64,000 bases of DNA from Bdellovibrio bacteriovorus str. Tiberius (GCF_000317895.1 NC_019567.1:1860001-1924000), one strand, 5' to 3'. Shown: positions 41,066 to 50,653, numbered from the stretch's first letter. Made by a program: numbers and translations. The notes: generated from the sequence alone by a model not told the origin.

Positions 41066-41455
41066 ATGCTCAGAGATGTCCTGATTCAAAAAGGTCTTTC
41101 AAATAGAGAGGCAGAAGTTGCTGAACTTGTGTCTAAAGGCTTGTCCAACAAGGAAGTTGCGAACCAGCTTTTTGTAACTGAGAAAACAGTTAAATTTCAC
41201 CTCACAAACATCTACAAAAAAATGAATGTGAAGTCTCGTGCACAGTTGATCGTATGGTGCTTGCCTCACCTGGGCTTCGTTGAAACTGAAGTTCGCGCTG
41301 AGAACAACAACCAAGCAGCTGCTGCAACTGCATTCAATAACAATGCAACACAAACGATCCCAGCTGGATCTGCGACTGTTGCAGGTACTACAACTCTACC
41401 AGGTAGCGGTTTGAACCGTGGCGGTAACTCCGATATTGGTATGGGCGGCATCTAA
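41066..41455 (+). CDS. LuxR/GerE-type HTH protein with low-complexity tail (129 aa)
   Basis: Residues 1-70 are a complete LuxR C-terminal DNA-binding domain: LSNREAEVAELVSKGLSNKE, ANQLFVTEKTVKFHLTNIYK and KMNVKSRAQLI. There is no N-terminal receiver or ligand domain, so it is a stand-alone HTH. The last 50 residues are low in complexity, rich in Ala, Asn, Thr and Gly, with no predicted structure. The ATG has GGGAGGGAG upstream and a terminator follows, so it is monocistronic. It is divergent from cheY, and its target genes are unknown. Confidence 0.88.
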   Translation: MLRDVLIQKGLSNREAEVAELVSKGLSNKEVANQLFVTEKTVKFHLTNIYKKMNVKSRAQLIVWCLPHLGFVETEVRAENNNQAAAATAFNNNATQTIPAGSATVAGTTTLPGSGLNRGGNSDIGMGGI

Positions 41456-41478
41456 TCTTTATTGATTAGATTGGTTCT

Positions 41479-41520
41479 AAGGCGCAGGATGTGGAGACAC
41501 AGACCTGCGCTTTGTTTTTT
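41479..41520 (+). terminator. Rho-independent terminator
   Basis: AAGGCGCAGG pairs with CCTGCGCTTT (one G-U pair) around a 15-base loop, followed by G and six T. It lies 23 bases after the LuxR-type gene. Confidence 0.75.
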
Positions 41521-41537
41521 CAGAAAGGGGCTGCATC

Positions 41538-42008
41538 TTGGCTGCTTCAAAACCCGTCTCATCATCTCAAGTGGTAATGACTCAATTGGTTCTTCCTTCC
41601 CATACCAACTCTTTGGGAAGTGTCTTTGGCGGAACGATCATGTCCTGGATCGATATCTGCGCCGCGATCTGCTCACAACGACATTGTAACAAGGAAACCG
41701 TCACGGCCAGTATTGACCGTTTGGATTTCGTGGCACCTGTTTACAAGGGCTGGGTGGTAAATCTGAAGGCCAGCGTGAACTACACTTCCAGAACGTCAAT
41801 GGAAGTCGGGGTTCGTGTGGATGCAGAAAATCCAAAAACCGGAGAGTCCTTCCATACGGCTTCTGCGTATCTGACTTTTGTGGCTTTGGGCTCTATGGGA
41901 AAACCAACAGAAGTTCCGGGCTTGGTGCTGGAATCCGACGAAGACAAACGCCGTTTCGAACAGGCGAAAAAACGTCGCGAGATTCGCCTGCAGAATAAAA
42001 CCAGATAA
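41538..42008 (+). CDS. Hot-dog fold acyl-CoA thioesterase (156 aa)
   Basis: A YciA/ACOT-type thioesterase that hydrolyses acyl-CoA to free acid and CoA. The signature is LPSHTNSLGSVFGGTIMSWID, with the Asn, Gly and Asp of the hot-dog active site, then ASIDRLDFVAPVYKGWVV and SMEVGVRV. A charged C-terminal helix (DEDKRRFEQAKKRREIRLQ) is typical of the larger members. Start appears to be TTG 41538 with AAAGGGG upstream; the frame further up has no better start. Cytoplasmic. Confidence 0.9.
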   Translation: MAASKPVSSSQVVMTQLVLPSHTNSLGSVFGGTIMSWIDICAAICSQRHCNKETVTASIDRLDFVAPVYKGWVVNLKASVNYTSRTSMEVGVRVDAENPKTGESFHTASAYLTFVALGSMGKPTEVPGLVLESDEDKRRFEQAKKRREIRLQNKTR

Positions 42009-42105
42009 TTTTTGTTTTTCATTTTCTATTATTGCTCATGTTCGTTGTTAGATTACATTTGCTAATCAACAGCGAACTGCCGAGTGCGTCTGCTTAAAAA
42101 TCTCT

Positions 42106-44220
42106 TTGAAATGTTCGGGCCCTGGGTTAGAAAATACTGTGGGGTCAGAATATCCGGTTAATCCATTTGGCGAATACGCAAACATCAGTTTCATGGTTAA
42201 GGCCACGTTGGGCTTCGATTGGTCCAAAACTGAACTTGGCCCCATTGAAAATTGGGATTCCGGCCTTATCAATTCTTTGCGCATAGTATTTAGTTGTCCC
42301 GTGGGGATGTACTGCACTTGGGGACCCGAGCGTCGGGTCTTTTACAACGATGCCTATGCTCCGATTTTAAAACATCGTCATCCGCGGGCATTGGGGTCGC
42401 CTCTTCGTGAAGTGTGGCCTGAGGTTTGGGATCAGGTGGATGCCATTGCCAGCACTGTTGAATCCGGCGGTGTCGTCCTTGAGTCTGACGTGCAGTTCGA
42501 CATCGAAGTCGATGGCAAGCCTCAGGGCAATTACTACACCTACGGAAATTCGCCACTGTTTGATTCCGCAGGAAAAATTTCAGGAATGTTGTGCACAATT
42601 CTGGATACGACAGTTTCCGTAACAAGAAATCAAGCAGCCGAAGAAAGTCTGGCCAGATCCAATCAAGAGGTCCGCGCTGAGCGCCGAAAACTGCGTTCTA
42701 TCCTGGAAAAAGCCCCGATTGCCATGGCGGTTCTGGACGGGCCCGAGCACCGTTTTGCAATGGTGAATGATTCTTACCGGGAACTTTTTCTGGGGGACTG
42801 TGATGTGTCCGGGCAAAGAATGAAAGATGTTTTTCCAAAAACGGAAGATATCGGATTGATTGCGCAACTGGATGACATTTATCGAACAGGAAAGGTTTTC
42901 GAAGCCAGAAATTTTGAAGTTCGTGATCGCCGGGCCGACGGAGTGGAATTTTCTGTCTTTGTTGATGTGGTCTATCAGCCGATTTATGATTTTAACGACG
43001 AAATCGAAGGTCTTGTTCTTGCCGCCAATAACGTCACTGAACAGGTGATGGCAGAGCGTGCTTTGCAGTCAGCCAAAGAGGCCGCTGAAAATGCCAATCA
43101 GGCGAAATCAGCGTTTCTGGCCAATATGTCTCATGAAATCCGCACTCCTTTGGGGGTTATTCTGGGCTTCTCGGAAATCATCGGCACACAGGATCTGGAT
43201 GAAGAGGATCGTAAAAAATACTTCGAAATCATTCATCGCAATGGCATGTCGCTGACTCGAATCATTGATGACATTCTGGATCTTTCCAAAATCGAAGCGG
43301 GCAAGTTTGAAATCGAAAACAAACCGGTCCGACTGAAAAAACTTCTTCAGGAAGTTCTGACCATGTTCTTTGATCAGGCTTCGCGAAAAAGTATTTATCT
43401 GAATTATGATTTGGCCGAGATCGGCAATCTGGTGATTTTGTCGGATGTCGTTCGCATTCGTCAGGTGCTGGTGAATCTTATCGGGAATGCGATCAAATTC
43501 ACGCTGAAGGGTTCGGTAAAGGTTTCCTGCCGGGCTGAGCAGGTGAATGGTGTGCGCAAAAGAATAACCTTCAGTATCGAAGACACCGGTATCGGTATGA
43601 CGACAGAGCAGGCGGATCGTCTGTTCCAGCCGTTCACTCAAGCTGACGCCACCTCAACCCGCCGCTTTGGCGGGACCGGATTGGGACTGGCGCTTTCCCG
43701 AAATCTGGCCCGAGCCCTCGGGGGGGATGTCAGAATTGCTCACTGCGAACCTCATAGGGGATGCACGTTTGAGTTTTCCTTTGAGGCCGAGGACGCCAGT
43801 CCCGGTGCCGCCACGGTTTTGGAAGGTGTCGAGGTCGAGACTGAAAATCCTTTGGCGGGTGTGCGAGTTCTGGCTGTGGATGATTCGGCGGACAACCGCG
43901 AGCTTATCAGTAAAATCCTCAGCAATGCGGGGCTGGATGTGACTGAAGCTGAAAGCGGTGAAGAAGCTTTGAATCAGGCCTTTAAGTCGCGTTATGATCT
44001 GGTTCTGATGGACATTCAGATGCCGGGATTGGATGGGTTTAGCACGCTGTCCGGGCTTCGCAAGCAGGGTTTTCAGGGGCCGATTATCGCCCTGACTGCA
44101 CACGCAATGCGGGAAGATCGTGATCGGGCCTTTGCGGCTGGATTTGCAGATCACCTGACAAAGCCGATCAATTCAAAGCTTTTGCTTCAATCGATTCAGT
44201 CGCACCTGCGTTTGGCTTAA
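42106..44220 (+). CDS. PAS-domain hybrid histidine kinase with C-terminal receiver (704 aa)
   Basis: Order of domains: an N-terminal PAS-like sensor (DWSKTELGPIENWDSGLI, CTWGPERRVFYNDAYAPIL, about residues 45-190), a second PAS (about 205-330), HisKA with ANMSHEIRTPLGVILG (His near 343), and HATPase with VNLIGNAIKF, DTGIGM and GGTGLGLALSR. A receiver follows with VLAVDDSADN and DLVLMDIQMPG (Asp near 635). There are no membrane segments, so it is a soluble sensor. Start is uncertain: TTG 42106 is used; a methionine at 42193 would cut into the sensor. No partner regulator is adjacent. Confidence 0.88.
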   Translation: MKCSGPGLENTVGSEYPVNPFGEYANISFMVKATLGFDWSKTELGPIENWDSGLINSLRIVFSCPVGMYCTWGPERRVFYNDAYAPILKHRHPRALGSPLREVWPEVWDQVDAIASTVESGGVVLESDVQFDIEVDGKPQGNYYTYGNSPLFDSAGKISGMLCTILDTTVSVTRNQAAEESLARSNQEVRAERRKLRSILEKAPIAMAVLDGPEHRFAMVNDSYRELFLGDCDVSGQRMKDVFPKTEDIGLIAQLDDIYRTGKVFEARNFEVRDRRADGVEFSVFVDVVYQPIYDFNDEIEGLVLAANNVTEQVMAERALQSAKEAAENANQAKSAFLANMSHEIRTPLGVILGFSEIIGTQDLDEEDRKKYFEIIHRNGMSLTRIIDDILDLSKIEAGKFEIENKPVRLKKLLQEVLTMFFDQASRKSIYLNYDLAEIGNLVILSDVVRIRQVLVNLIGNAIKFTLKGSVKVSCRAEQVNGVRKRITFSIEDTGIGMTTEQADRLFQPFTQADATSTRRFGGTGLGLALSRNLARALGGDVRIAHCEPHRGCTFEFSFEAEDASPGAATVLEGVEVETENPLAGVRVLAVDDSADNRELISKILSNAGLDVTEAESGEEALNQAFKSRYDLVLMDIQMPGLDGFSTLSGLRKQGFQGPIIALTAHAMREDRDRAFAAGFADHLTKPINSKLLLQSIQSHLRLA

Positions 44221-44222
44221 AG

Positions 44223-44633
44223 TTATTTACAAAGAAGTTCAATCCAGCGAAGGGCTTCCTTCGCGTTCGGACTGGTCGGGGCCTCGTCGGGCTGATTGTC
44301 GCCAGACAGGACATCCTGCTTTTTTCGAGCACAGTCCTTCTTGGTTTTTTCTTTTAATTTCGCCAGTTCAAATGCGGGTTCTAAAGTATAGAACAGACGC
44401 GCGACGTCCTGCTCTTTTTCGTCGCCTTCAGCGGGGTTGGACTTTTCATACTGATCCAAAGTGGCTTCAAATGATTTTTCCAAGGTCTTTAAAACAGAAC
44501 TTTTTTTCTGAAAAGTGGTTTCCTTCGAGGCTTTTTCAAATGCAGTCTGTGACTCTTTGAAAAAGTCTTCGGTGTTTTTAAGTGTTGCTGCCTGGGCGGT
44601 CAGCAGGGTTAGGGCCAATGCTATTTTAAACAT
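44223..44633 (-). CDS. Small exported helical protein, unknown function (136 aa)
   Basis: A short signal peptide (MFKIALALTLLTAQA) is followed by a charged, all-helical domain with coiled-coil-like heptads (FFKESQTAFEKASKETTFQK and LEKSFEATLDQYEKSNP). There are two cysteines, in KKDCARKK and ELLCK. It starts 13 bases inside the end of the lysozyme-fold gene upstream, so the two are translationally coupled and probably act together in the periplasm. Confidence 0.7.
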   Translation of the reverse strand: MFKIALALTLLTAQAATLKNTEDFFKESQTAFEKASKETTFQKKSSVLKTLEKSFEATLDQYEKSNPAEGDEKEQDVARLFYTLEPAFELAKLKEKTKKDCARKKQDVLSGDNQPDEAPTSPNAKEALRWIELLCK

Positions 44634-45772
44634 GTGTCGCCCTTTTTGTCGGCCGGGGTGTGAGGCACGCCGGGTTTGTATTCATCCAGCAGCTCATTCA
44701 TTTTTACTTCGGTCTGACGAACATAGGAATTGTTTTTGATGATTTTGGAAACGGCCTCACCCGGAGCTGTCGTGTTGGACAGGCGCAGCTTTCGGATCAA
44801 TGCTTTGGCTTCGGCAGGGCCTTGCGGTCCATAGGCCACCAGGGTCAGATAGTTCAGCACGTCCTGATTCGCGGCCAGTTTCCCTGCGCGGGAGGCAAGG
44901 GCGGGTTTCACAATGCTGTCGCGCACATGCACGTAATATCCGAGGGAATAAATCAGGTTGCGAGCGACACCTTTGCCGGGACTGACCCAGGTGCAATAGT
45001 TCTTGGGATTGCCGGGGCGGGGTGGTGGATTCACCAGATCATCTTTCATGATTTCACGGAAGGGTTTGCAGGCCGGGTTCTGGCTCTTCATCAAAGTTTC
45101 CAGAATGTTGCGACCATTGCCTTCAATGAATTCTCCGTCTTCTTTCCAGCCCGCCAGTTCTTTCACCGGATTGGAGGTCAGCTGGCCCATGCCGACGCCG
45201 CCGTTATAGGCGATGTAAAAGTTAAAGGCGGTTTCGTTGTTGATTTTTTTAAGAATGAAACGGGGGTCGATCGGCATGCGATCGGAAGACATGCAGTTCA
45301 GGGCCTGATTCAAAGAATACTCGATAAAGTCCACGGTGGAAGAATTCAGGCAAGGCGCTGATTTTCCGGCGTTTTCAAACTTCTTCGGAGTGTCTTTCAA
45401 GCAGCTGTAGCCCTGATTGCCGACCTCGCGTTGCAGGGAAGCTTCGATGCATTCGCGGCGGATGGCTTTGACATTGCTTTGGGCTTTGGTGACCTTGGCG
45501 ATGTCCTTGGTGGTTTTCTTCAGGGATTTAAAGCGGTCTTCCAGTTCGCAGGCCACGACGTAGCCGGCTTTTTGGGACGCTTCAAAGTTGCTATAGGCAA
45601 AAGCCTGAGTCAGCGGATCCGTGGCCTGAACCAGAGACTGATTGACCTCGAGGTTTGAGACCCCTTTTTTGCCGGACTTGTCGTTCACACATTGAGGGCC
45701 ATCGGCCGCAGCATGGAACGCAACAACGCATGAAAAGGCGACTATAAATAGTTGAATGCAAAGGTGTCTCAC
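44621..45772 (-). CDS. Exported protein with lytic-transglycosylase-like (SLT-fold) motif (383 aa)
   Basis: An N-terminal signal-like segment (HLCIQLFIVAFSCVVAFHAAA) precedes a cysteine-rich helical region. The segment PIDPRFILKKINNETAFNFY followed by GGVGMGQLTS matches the SLT lysozyme-fold core, where ESxF and GxxGLMQ surround the catalytic glutamate; here Glu is at about residue 180. After it comes an ELAGW-type helix and a C-terminal helical region. It would cut peptidoglycan if active (inference). Start is uncertain: GTG 45772 or TTG 45775, no strong ribosome site. Coupled to the small exported-protein gene by a 13-base overlap. Confidence 0.6.
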   Translation of the reverse strand: MRHLCIQLFIVAFSCVVAFHAAADGPQCVNDKSGKKGVSNLEVNQSLVQATDPLTQAFAYSNFEASQKAGYVVACELEDRFKSLKKTTKDIAKVTKAQSNVKAIRRECIEASLQREVGNQGYSCLKDTPKKFENAGKSAPCLNSSTVDFIEYSLNQALNCMSSDRMPIDPRFILKKINNETAFNFYIAYNGGVGMGQLTSNPVKELAGWKEDGEFIEGNGRNILETLMKSQNPACKPFREIMKDDLVNPPPRPGNPKNYCTWVSPGKGVARNLIYSLGYYVHVRDSIVKPALASRAGKLAANQDVLNYLTLVAYGPQGPAEAKALIRKLRLSNTTAPGEAVSKIIKNNSYVRQTEVKMNELLDEYKPGVPHTPADKKGDTCLK

Positions 45773-45878
45773 CAAAGGCTTATCGGACAGATTGTGGAAG
45801 AGATGAGCTTAAAAGACAAAACATCAGGACGATGGTCCTGAGGTTTTCTGAGGTCATTCCATTTTTGTGTTCCGGAAG

Positions 45879-47144
45879 CTATTTAACAAGATAGTCCTTC
45901 CAGCGATTGATCAGGGTCGGAGTCAGCTGCGTATAACAAACGGTGCCTTCGGTGGCGGTTTCTTTGCGCAGGATCTGTGCTTCGCGGCCCAAATCAAAGA
46001 TCTTGTATTCTTCAGCGCGTGGGAAGTACAGCTGCACATCCTGCTGCATTTCGCTCACAGTCTGGGCCATCAGTTTTTTAAGTTGTTCCATGCCCTGGCC
46101 AGTCAGTGCGCTGACGAACACGCGAGGATAAGCCTTCACTCGGAATTGTCGCTCCAAAGGTGCGACATCACACTTGTTAAAGACGTGGATGATCTTTTTA
46201 TCCTGCCAGTTGAACTCTTTAATCAAAGCTTCAACCACCTCGATTTGTCTTTCCATGTTTGGGGAAGACAGATCCACCACGTGCAAAAGCACGTCGGCTT
46301 CAGAAGATTCTTCAAGTGTTGCTTTAAAGGCCTCAATCAATTGAGTGGGCAATTTACGGATGAATCCCACGGTGTCAGTCACGACAGCAGGGGGTGCATC
46401 CGGCAGGAAGATCTTGCGGGTTGTAGGATCCAGAGTCGCAAAGACCTGGTTTTTCGTCATCACCTGAGCGCCGGTCAGGCGGTTTAGAATCGAGCTTTTT
46501 CCGGAGTTGGTGTAGCCCACCAACGCGAAAGAAGGGATTTCGTGACGACGACGGGATTGTCTGTGCTGCGCACGGTTTTGGCGCACACTTTCAAGTTTTT
46601 TCTTAATAAGGGCCACACGCTCACGGATGCGACGACGGTCGTTTTCCAAAGCGGTTTCACCCGGGCCTCGGGTTCCGATACCACCACCCTGACGGGAAAG
46701 TGAATCAAGCCAGGCGCCGACGTTCCGGGGCATTTGATCCAGAAGTTGTGCAAGTTCCACTTGAAGTTTTCCTTCAAAGGTCTGCGCACGCTGGGCAAAG
46801 ATATCCAGAATCAGCTGATTGCGATCGATCACGCGGGCTTTCACGATCTGCTGCAAGTTTCGTTGCTGCACTCCGGAAAGCTGGTGGTCCATCACTACAA
46901 TCGTGGCTCCGCTGTCGCGAACCATCTCAGCCACTTCCTCAACTTTACCGGTGCCGATCAAGGTCGCCGGGTTCCATTGCGGAAGAACCTGAATGATAGA
47001 GCCTACGACTTCGCCGCCAGCGGCAGAAACCAGCTCTTCAAGTTCCAACAGATTTTCTTTGATTTCAGTAAGGGGCTCGGTCTTAAGGCCGACACCAATG
47101 ACGATCGCTCTATCCTGGTCTTTGACTTGGGCTTGATTATTCAA
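45879..47144 (-). CDS. hflX: GTPase HflX (421 aa)
   Basis: A ribosome-associated GTPase that rescues or splits stalled 70S ribosomes. The HflX N-terminal domain includes LVSAAGGEVVGSI, PATLIGTGKVEE and VMDHQLSGVQQRNLQ. The linker has RQGGGIGTRGPGETALE and the G domain starts GYTNSGKSSILNRL. Further G motifs are DTVGFIRKLP and NKCD. The apparent start is TTG at 47144 with GGGAGG upstream. It lies 61 bases after the chrA gene on the same strand. Confidence 0.95.
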   Translation of the reverse strand: MNNQAQVKDQDRAIVIGVGLKTEPLTEIKENLLELEELVSAAGGEVVGSIIQVLPQWNPATLIGTGKVEEVAEMVRDSGATIVVMDHQLSGVQQRNLQQIVKARVIDRNQLILDIFAQRAQTFEGKLQVELAQLLDQMPRNVGAWLDSLSRQGGGIGTRGPGETALENDRRRIRERVALIKKKLESVRQNRAQHRQSRRRHEIPSFALVGYTNSGKSSILNRLTGAQVMTKNQVFATLDPTTRKIFLPDAPPAVVTDTVGFIRKLPTQLIEAFKATLEESSEADVLLHVVDLSSPNMERQIEVVEALIKEFNWQDKKIIHVFNKCDVAPLERQFRVKAYPRVFVSALTGQGMEQLKKLMAQTVSEMQQDVQLYFPRAEEYKIFDLGREAQILRKETATEGTVCYTQLTPTLINRWKDYLVK

Positions 47145-47205
47145 TCAGGAAAACCCTCCCTTAGTCTTAATTTTAGCACGGTCAGGGGTGGGCACAAAGT
47201 TAAAT

Positions 47206-48324
47206 TTACAGAAGCAAAGTCAGGATTCCGCCAGCAAGAATCAAGGCCGCGCTGGGCAGGCGTCGGCGCAGCAAAACCAGACTAACCAAAAAGAGTCCCC
47301 ATGACAGGGGGGTGATTAATGAGTCCCGCCCCAGTTGTACCAGGGTTGAAAACAGCAATCCCACGGAAACCGCCACAACTCCTTGCAGGAATTGTTTCAG
47401 AGTTTCGGAATTCTTCATCCATTGATAGGCCGGAATGCTAAGCGCGACAAAGATGAAAGCCGGCAGAAATATCCCGATGGTCGCAATCAGGGCGCCAGTG
47501 GGGCCCTGTAACAGATAGCCAATGAAGCTTGCTGTGGTAAAAACGGGGCCGGGGGTGAACTGGCCAACGGCAATGGCGTCCATCAGTTGGGTTTCGGTAA
47601 GCCAGCTGCGTTTTTCAATCAATTCACTTTTCAGAAAACTAAGCAGAACATAACCACTGCCGAATAAGACGGAGCCCACTTTGAAAAACACCCAGAAAAG
47701 GGCGCCCGCATTCCAAAGGCGGGTGTTGGTTTTTAAAAGAGGCAACGCCAGAATTCCCCCTGCCAGCAGCAAAGGAATTTCTGCCATCCCTGATGAATGC
47801 AGCAAGGCTGAGGTCACTACCAGCAACAACAGAAACAGGGCAGACGGGGATCTTAGTGAACGAAGGCTTTCCGCATTGAGCGAACTGACTTTTAAAAGAC
47901 TCAGCAGAAATCTTGAAGCGGCCTGAAGAATCACCGCCAGCACTACGGCTTTGACTCCCATTAGAAAGCTTTCCATTTGCGGAAGTTTTGCATAATGCAC
48001 ATAAAAGGCGGCAATCAGAGTGACGATCAGGAACGCGGGCAGAATAAAGCAGATACCCGCCACACCCAGGCCTTTCCAGCCGGCACGGCGATAGCCAATG
48101 TGAATCGCAAGTTCTGTAGAATTGGGACCGGGGATCAGATTGGACAAAGCCAGAAGTTCCAGAAACTCAGGACCGGTAATCCACCGGCGGCGATGGACAA
48201 ATTCATCTTCCATCAGTGAAATGTGTGCGGCGGGGCCACCAAAAGAGGTGGCTCCCAGTTTAAGAAAAATCCAGGCAAGCTCCCAAAGGGACCCTTGAAA
48301 GCGTTCCGGATTACTTTTTGCCAC
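47206..48324 (-). CDS. chrA: Chromate transporter ChrA-type membrane protein (372 aa)
   Basis: Two tandem CHR domains of about 180 residues. The first has FLKLGATSFGGPAAHI, LALSNLIPGPNSTELAIHIG and GFILP-like turns. The second repeats FFKVGSVLFGSGYVLLSFL and DAIAVGQFTPGPVFTTASFIG. The FGG/GPN and PGP motifs are diagnostic. It exports chromate or a similar oxyanion in exchange for sulphate-type ions; the natural substrate here is not evident. It starts with GTG 48324, 14 bases inside the end of the malic enzyme gene, so the two are coupled. Confidence 0.92.
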   Translation of the reverse strand: MAKSNPERFQGSLWELAWIFLKLGATSFGGPAAHISLMEDEFVHRRRWITGPEFLELLALSNLIPGPNSTELAIHIGYRRAGWKGLGVAGICFILPAFLIVTLIAAFYVHYAKLPQMESFLMGVKAVVLAVILQAASRFLLSLLKVSSLNAESLRSLRSPSALFLLLLVVTSALLHSSGMAEIPLLLAGGILALPLLKTNTRLWNAGALFWVFFKVGSVLFGSGYVLLSFLKSELIEKRSWLTETQLMDAIAVGQFTPGPVFTTASFIGYLLQGPTGALIATIGIFLPAFIFVALSIPAYQWMKNSETLKQFLQGVVAVSVGLLFSTLVQLGRDSLITPLSWGLFLVSLVLLRRRLPSAALILAGGILTLLL

Positions 48325-50653
48325 GGGCTTTCAAAGCATCCTTGATGAACTGTGCTTCTAAAGCCGTGAACACCACGGAATTCACGATGCCATCGACAGT
48401 CGTGGTTCTTTGCAGAACGTTGGCAGAACGGCGTATGCCCGTCAGGAATGGCCCGATCACTTCCGCTTTGCCGATTTGTTGAATCAGCTTGTAAGCGATG
48501 TTGGAGGATTCCAGATTTGGGAAGACCAGCACGTTTGCGCCACCCTTAAGGCCCGAGAACGGGAACAGGCGTTCCATGATCTCTGGATTCACAGCCGTAT
48601 CGGCCTGCATGTCACCTTCGATCATCAGATCCGGGCGCAAAGAGCGGGCGATTTCGGCCGCTTTTTTCATCTTGCGAGGAGTGCCGTCGGCACCGCTGAA
48701 GTTGGAATAGCTCAGCATCGCCACGCGAGGCTCGATACCGAAGTACTCAACAATCTTTGCTGCTTGCAGGGCGATTTGCGCGCACTGTTCAGCCGTCGGG
48801 TTGAAGTTTACGGTCGTGTCAGCCAATACCAGGAATTTATCCTCAAGCAGGACAAAGTTCAGACCCGCAGGAATGCCTTCTTTGTAAGTGCCGATAGTTT
48901 GCAGGATCGGTCGAACCGCATCCGCATAGTTGATGGAAGATCCGCTGACCATGCCGTCAGCTTCACCCTGATTTACCATCATCGCCGCGAAGTAATTCGG
49001 ATCCGCCATCAGGCGCTCGGCTTCACCCAGGTTGATGCCCTTGCGCTGGCGCAGGGAATACAGCTTTTCAACAAAGCTGAAATACTTCGGATGAGAAGAC
49101 GGGTGGACGATCTGTACATCGTTCAAAAGCGGAATATCCAAAGCTTTGATTTTTTCTTTCACGCGCTCTGGGTAACCCAGCAAAATCGGCTGGCAGATTC
49201 TTTCTTCAACCAAAGTTGCCAAAGCTTTCAAAACCTTGGTGCTGGTGCCTTCCGGGAAGACAATGCGGGGTAATTCGCCGCCGTTGGCTTCAGAATTCTG
49301 GTGCACGCGGTTGATCGCTGAACGGATGAAGACTTTGGACGGGCCCTGTTGGGCTTCCAGGGATTCACGGTATTGATCCCAGTCTTCGATTGCACGAGTC
49401 GCCACGCCGGATTTCATCGCAGCTTTCGCCACTTCCGGTGCCACCCACAGCAACACACGGGTGTCGAATGGTTTCGGGATCAGGTAATCGCGACCGAATT
49501 TGAAGCTTTTTCCTCCGTAAGTGGCCGAAACTTTATCCGGCACATCCATACGGGCCAGCTTCGCCAATGCATGAACTGCTGCCAGTTTCATGTCTTCGTT
49601 GATTTGGGTGGAGCGTGTATCCAAAGCCCCGCGGAAGATGGACGGGAAGCCCAGAACGTTGTTCACCTGGTTCGGATAGTCAGAGCGACCCGTGGCGATA
49701 ATAGCATCCGGACGAGCTGCGCGAGCTTTGTCCGGAGTGATTTCCGGCTCTGGGTTGGCCATGGCAAAGATGATAGGGTCTTTAGCCATGTCCTTCAGCA
49801 TTTCAGGGGTCAAAGCACCCGCCACAGAAAGGCCGACAAAGACATCCGCACCACGCAGGGCTTCAGTCAATGTGCGCGCTTCGGTTTCTGATGCGAAGTA
49901 TTCTTTGTACTTGTTCATGCCGGCGGTGCGGCCTTTGTAGATAACACCTTGAGAATCGCACATGATGATGTTTTCACGGCGAGCACCCAACGCGATAAAG
50001 ATCTTCGCGCAAGAGTTTGCAGATGCCCCCGCGCCATTCACGACGATGCGAACTGTTTCCATTTTACGGTTGGTGATAGAGCACGCATTCAATAATGCGG
50101 CACCGGACACAATCGCAGTTCCGTGCTGGTCATCGTGGAAGACCGGGATGTTCATTTCTTTTTTCAGGCGTTCTTCGATTTCAAAGCACTCGGGTGCTTT
50201 GATGTCTTCAAGGTTGATACCGCCGAAGGTTGGTTCCAGAACGCGAACCGCATTACAGAACACGTCCACATCGGTTGCTGCAACTTCGATGTCAAAAACG
50301 TCAATACCGGCAAATTGTTTGAACAAGATGCCTTTACCTTCCATCACCGGCTTGCCTGCTGCAGGGCCGATGTTTCCCAAACCCAGTACCGCAGTACCGT
50401 TAGAGATCACCGCCACCAGATTGCCTTTGGCAGTGTAATCGTAAACTTTTGCCGGATCCTTCGCGATGGCTTTACAAGGTGCTGCCACTCCCGGAGAGTA
50501 CGCCAAAGAAAGATCTTTTTCCGTAGCACATGGCTTGGAAGAAATGACTTCGATTTTGCCCGGTTTGCCTTGCTGGTGGTACAGCAGGGCTTCTTGGTCG
50601 AAGTTCGTCGTGCCTGTTTTAGACTCGGGTTTGGTTTCGGTTTTGTTGTCCAA
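48311..50653 (-). CDS. maeB: NADP-dependent malic enzyme with C-terminal phosphotransacetylase-like domain (780 aa)
   Basis: It decarboxylates malate to pyruvate with NADP. The malic domain (about 1-430) has SLAYSPGVAAPC, FKQFAGIDVFDIEV, FHDDQHGTAIVSGAALLNA and a Rossmann motif VVNGAGASANSC. The C-terminal half (about 450-775) matches phosphotransacetylase (FPEGTSTKVLKALATLVEE, MVNQGEADGMVSGS), a typical MaeB fusion, usually regulatory rather than catalytic. The start is TTG with AAGGAG five bases upstream. A 16-bp palindrome lies at 50707-50722. It supplies NADPH and pyruvate when C4 acids are used. Confidence 0.95.
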   Translation of the reverse strand: MDNKTETKPESKTGTTNFDQEALLYHQQGKPGKIEVISSKPCATEKDLSLAYSPGVAAPCKAIAKDPAKVYDYTAKGNLVAVISNGTAVLGLGNIGPAAGKPVMEGKGILFKQFAGIDVFDIEVAATDVDVFCNAVRVLEPTFGGINLEDIKAPECFEIEERLKKEMNIPVFHDDQHGTAIVSGAALLNACSITNRKMETVRIVVNGAGASANSCAKIFIALGARRENIIMCDSQGVIYKGRTAGMNKYKEYFASETEARTLTEALRGADVFVGLSVAGALTPEMLKDMAKDPIIFAMANPEPEITPDKARAARPDAIIATGRSDYPNQVNNVLGFPSIFRGALDTRSTQINEDMKLAAVHALAKLARMDVPDKVSATYGGKSFKFGRDYLIPKPFDTRVLLWVAPEVAKAAMKSGVATRAIEDWDQYRESLEAQQGPSKVFIRSAINRVHQNSEANGGELPRIVFPEGTSTKVLKALATLVEERICQPILLGYPERVKEKIKALDIPLLNDVQIVHPSSHPKYFSFVEKLYSLRQRKGINLGEAERLMADPNYFAAMMVNQGEADGMVSGSSINYADAVRPILQTIGTYKEGIPAGLNFVLLEDKFLVLADTTVNFNPTAEQCAQIALQAAKIVEYFGIEPRVAMLSYSNFSGADGTPRKMKKAAEIARSLRPDLMIEGDMQADTAVNPEIMERLFPFSGLKGGANVLVFPNLESSNIAYKLIQQIGKAEVIGPFLTGIRRSANVLQRTTTVDGIVNSVVFTALEAQFIKDALKARGKK

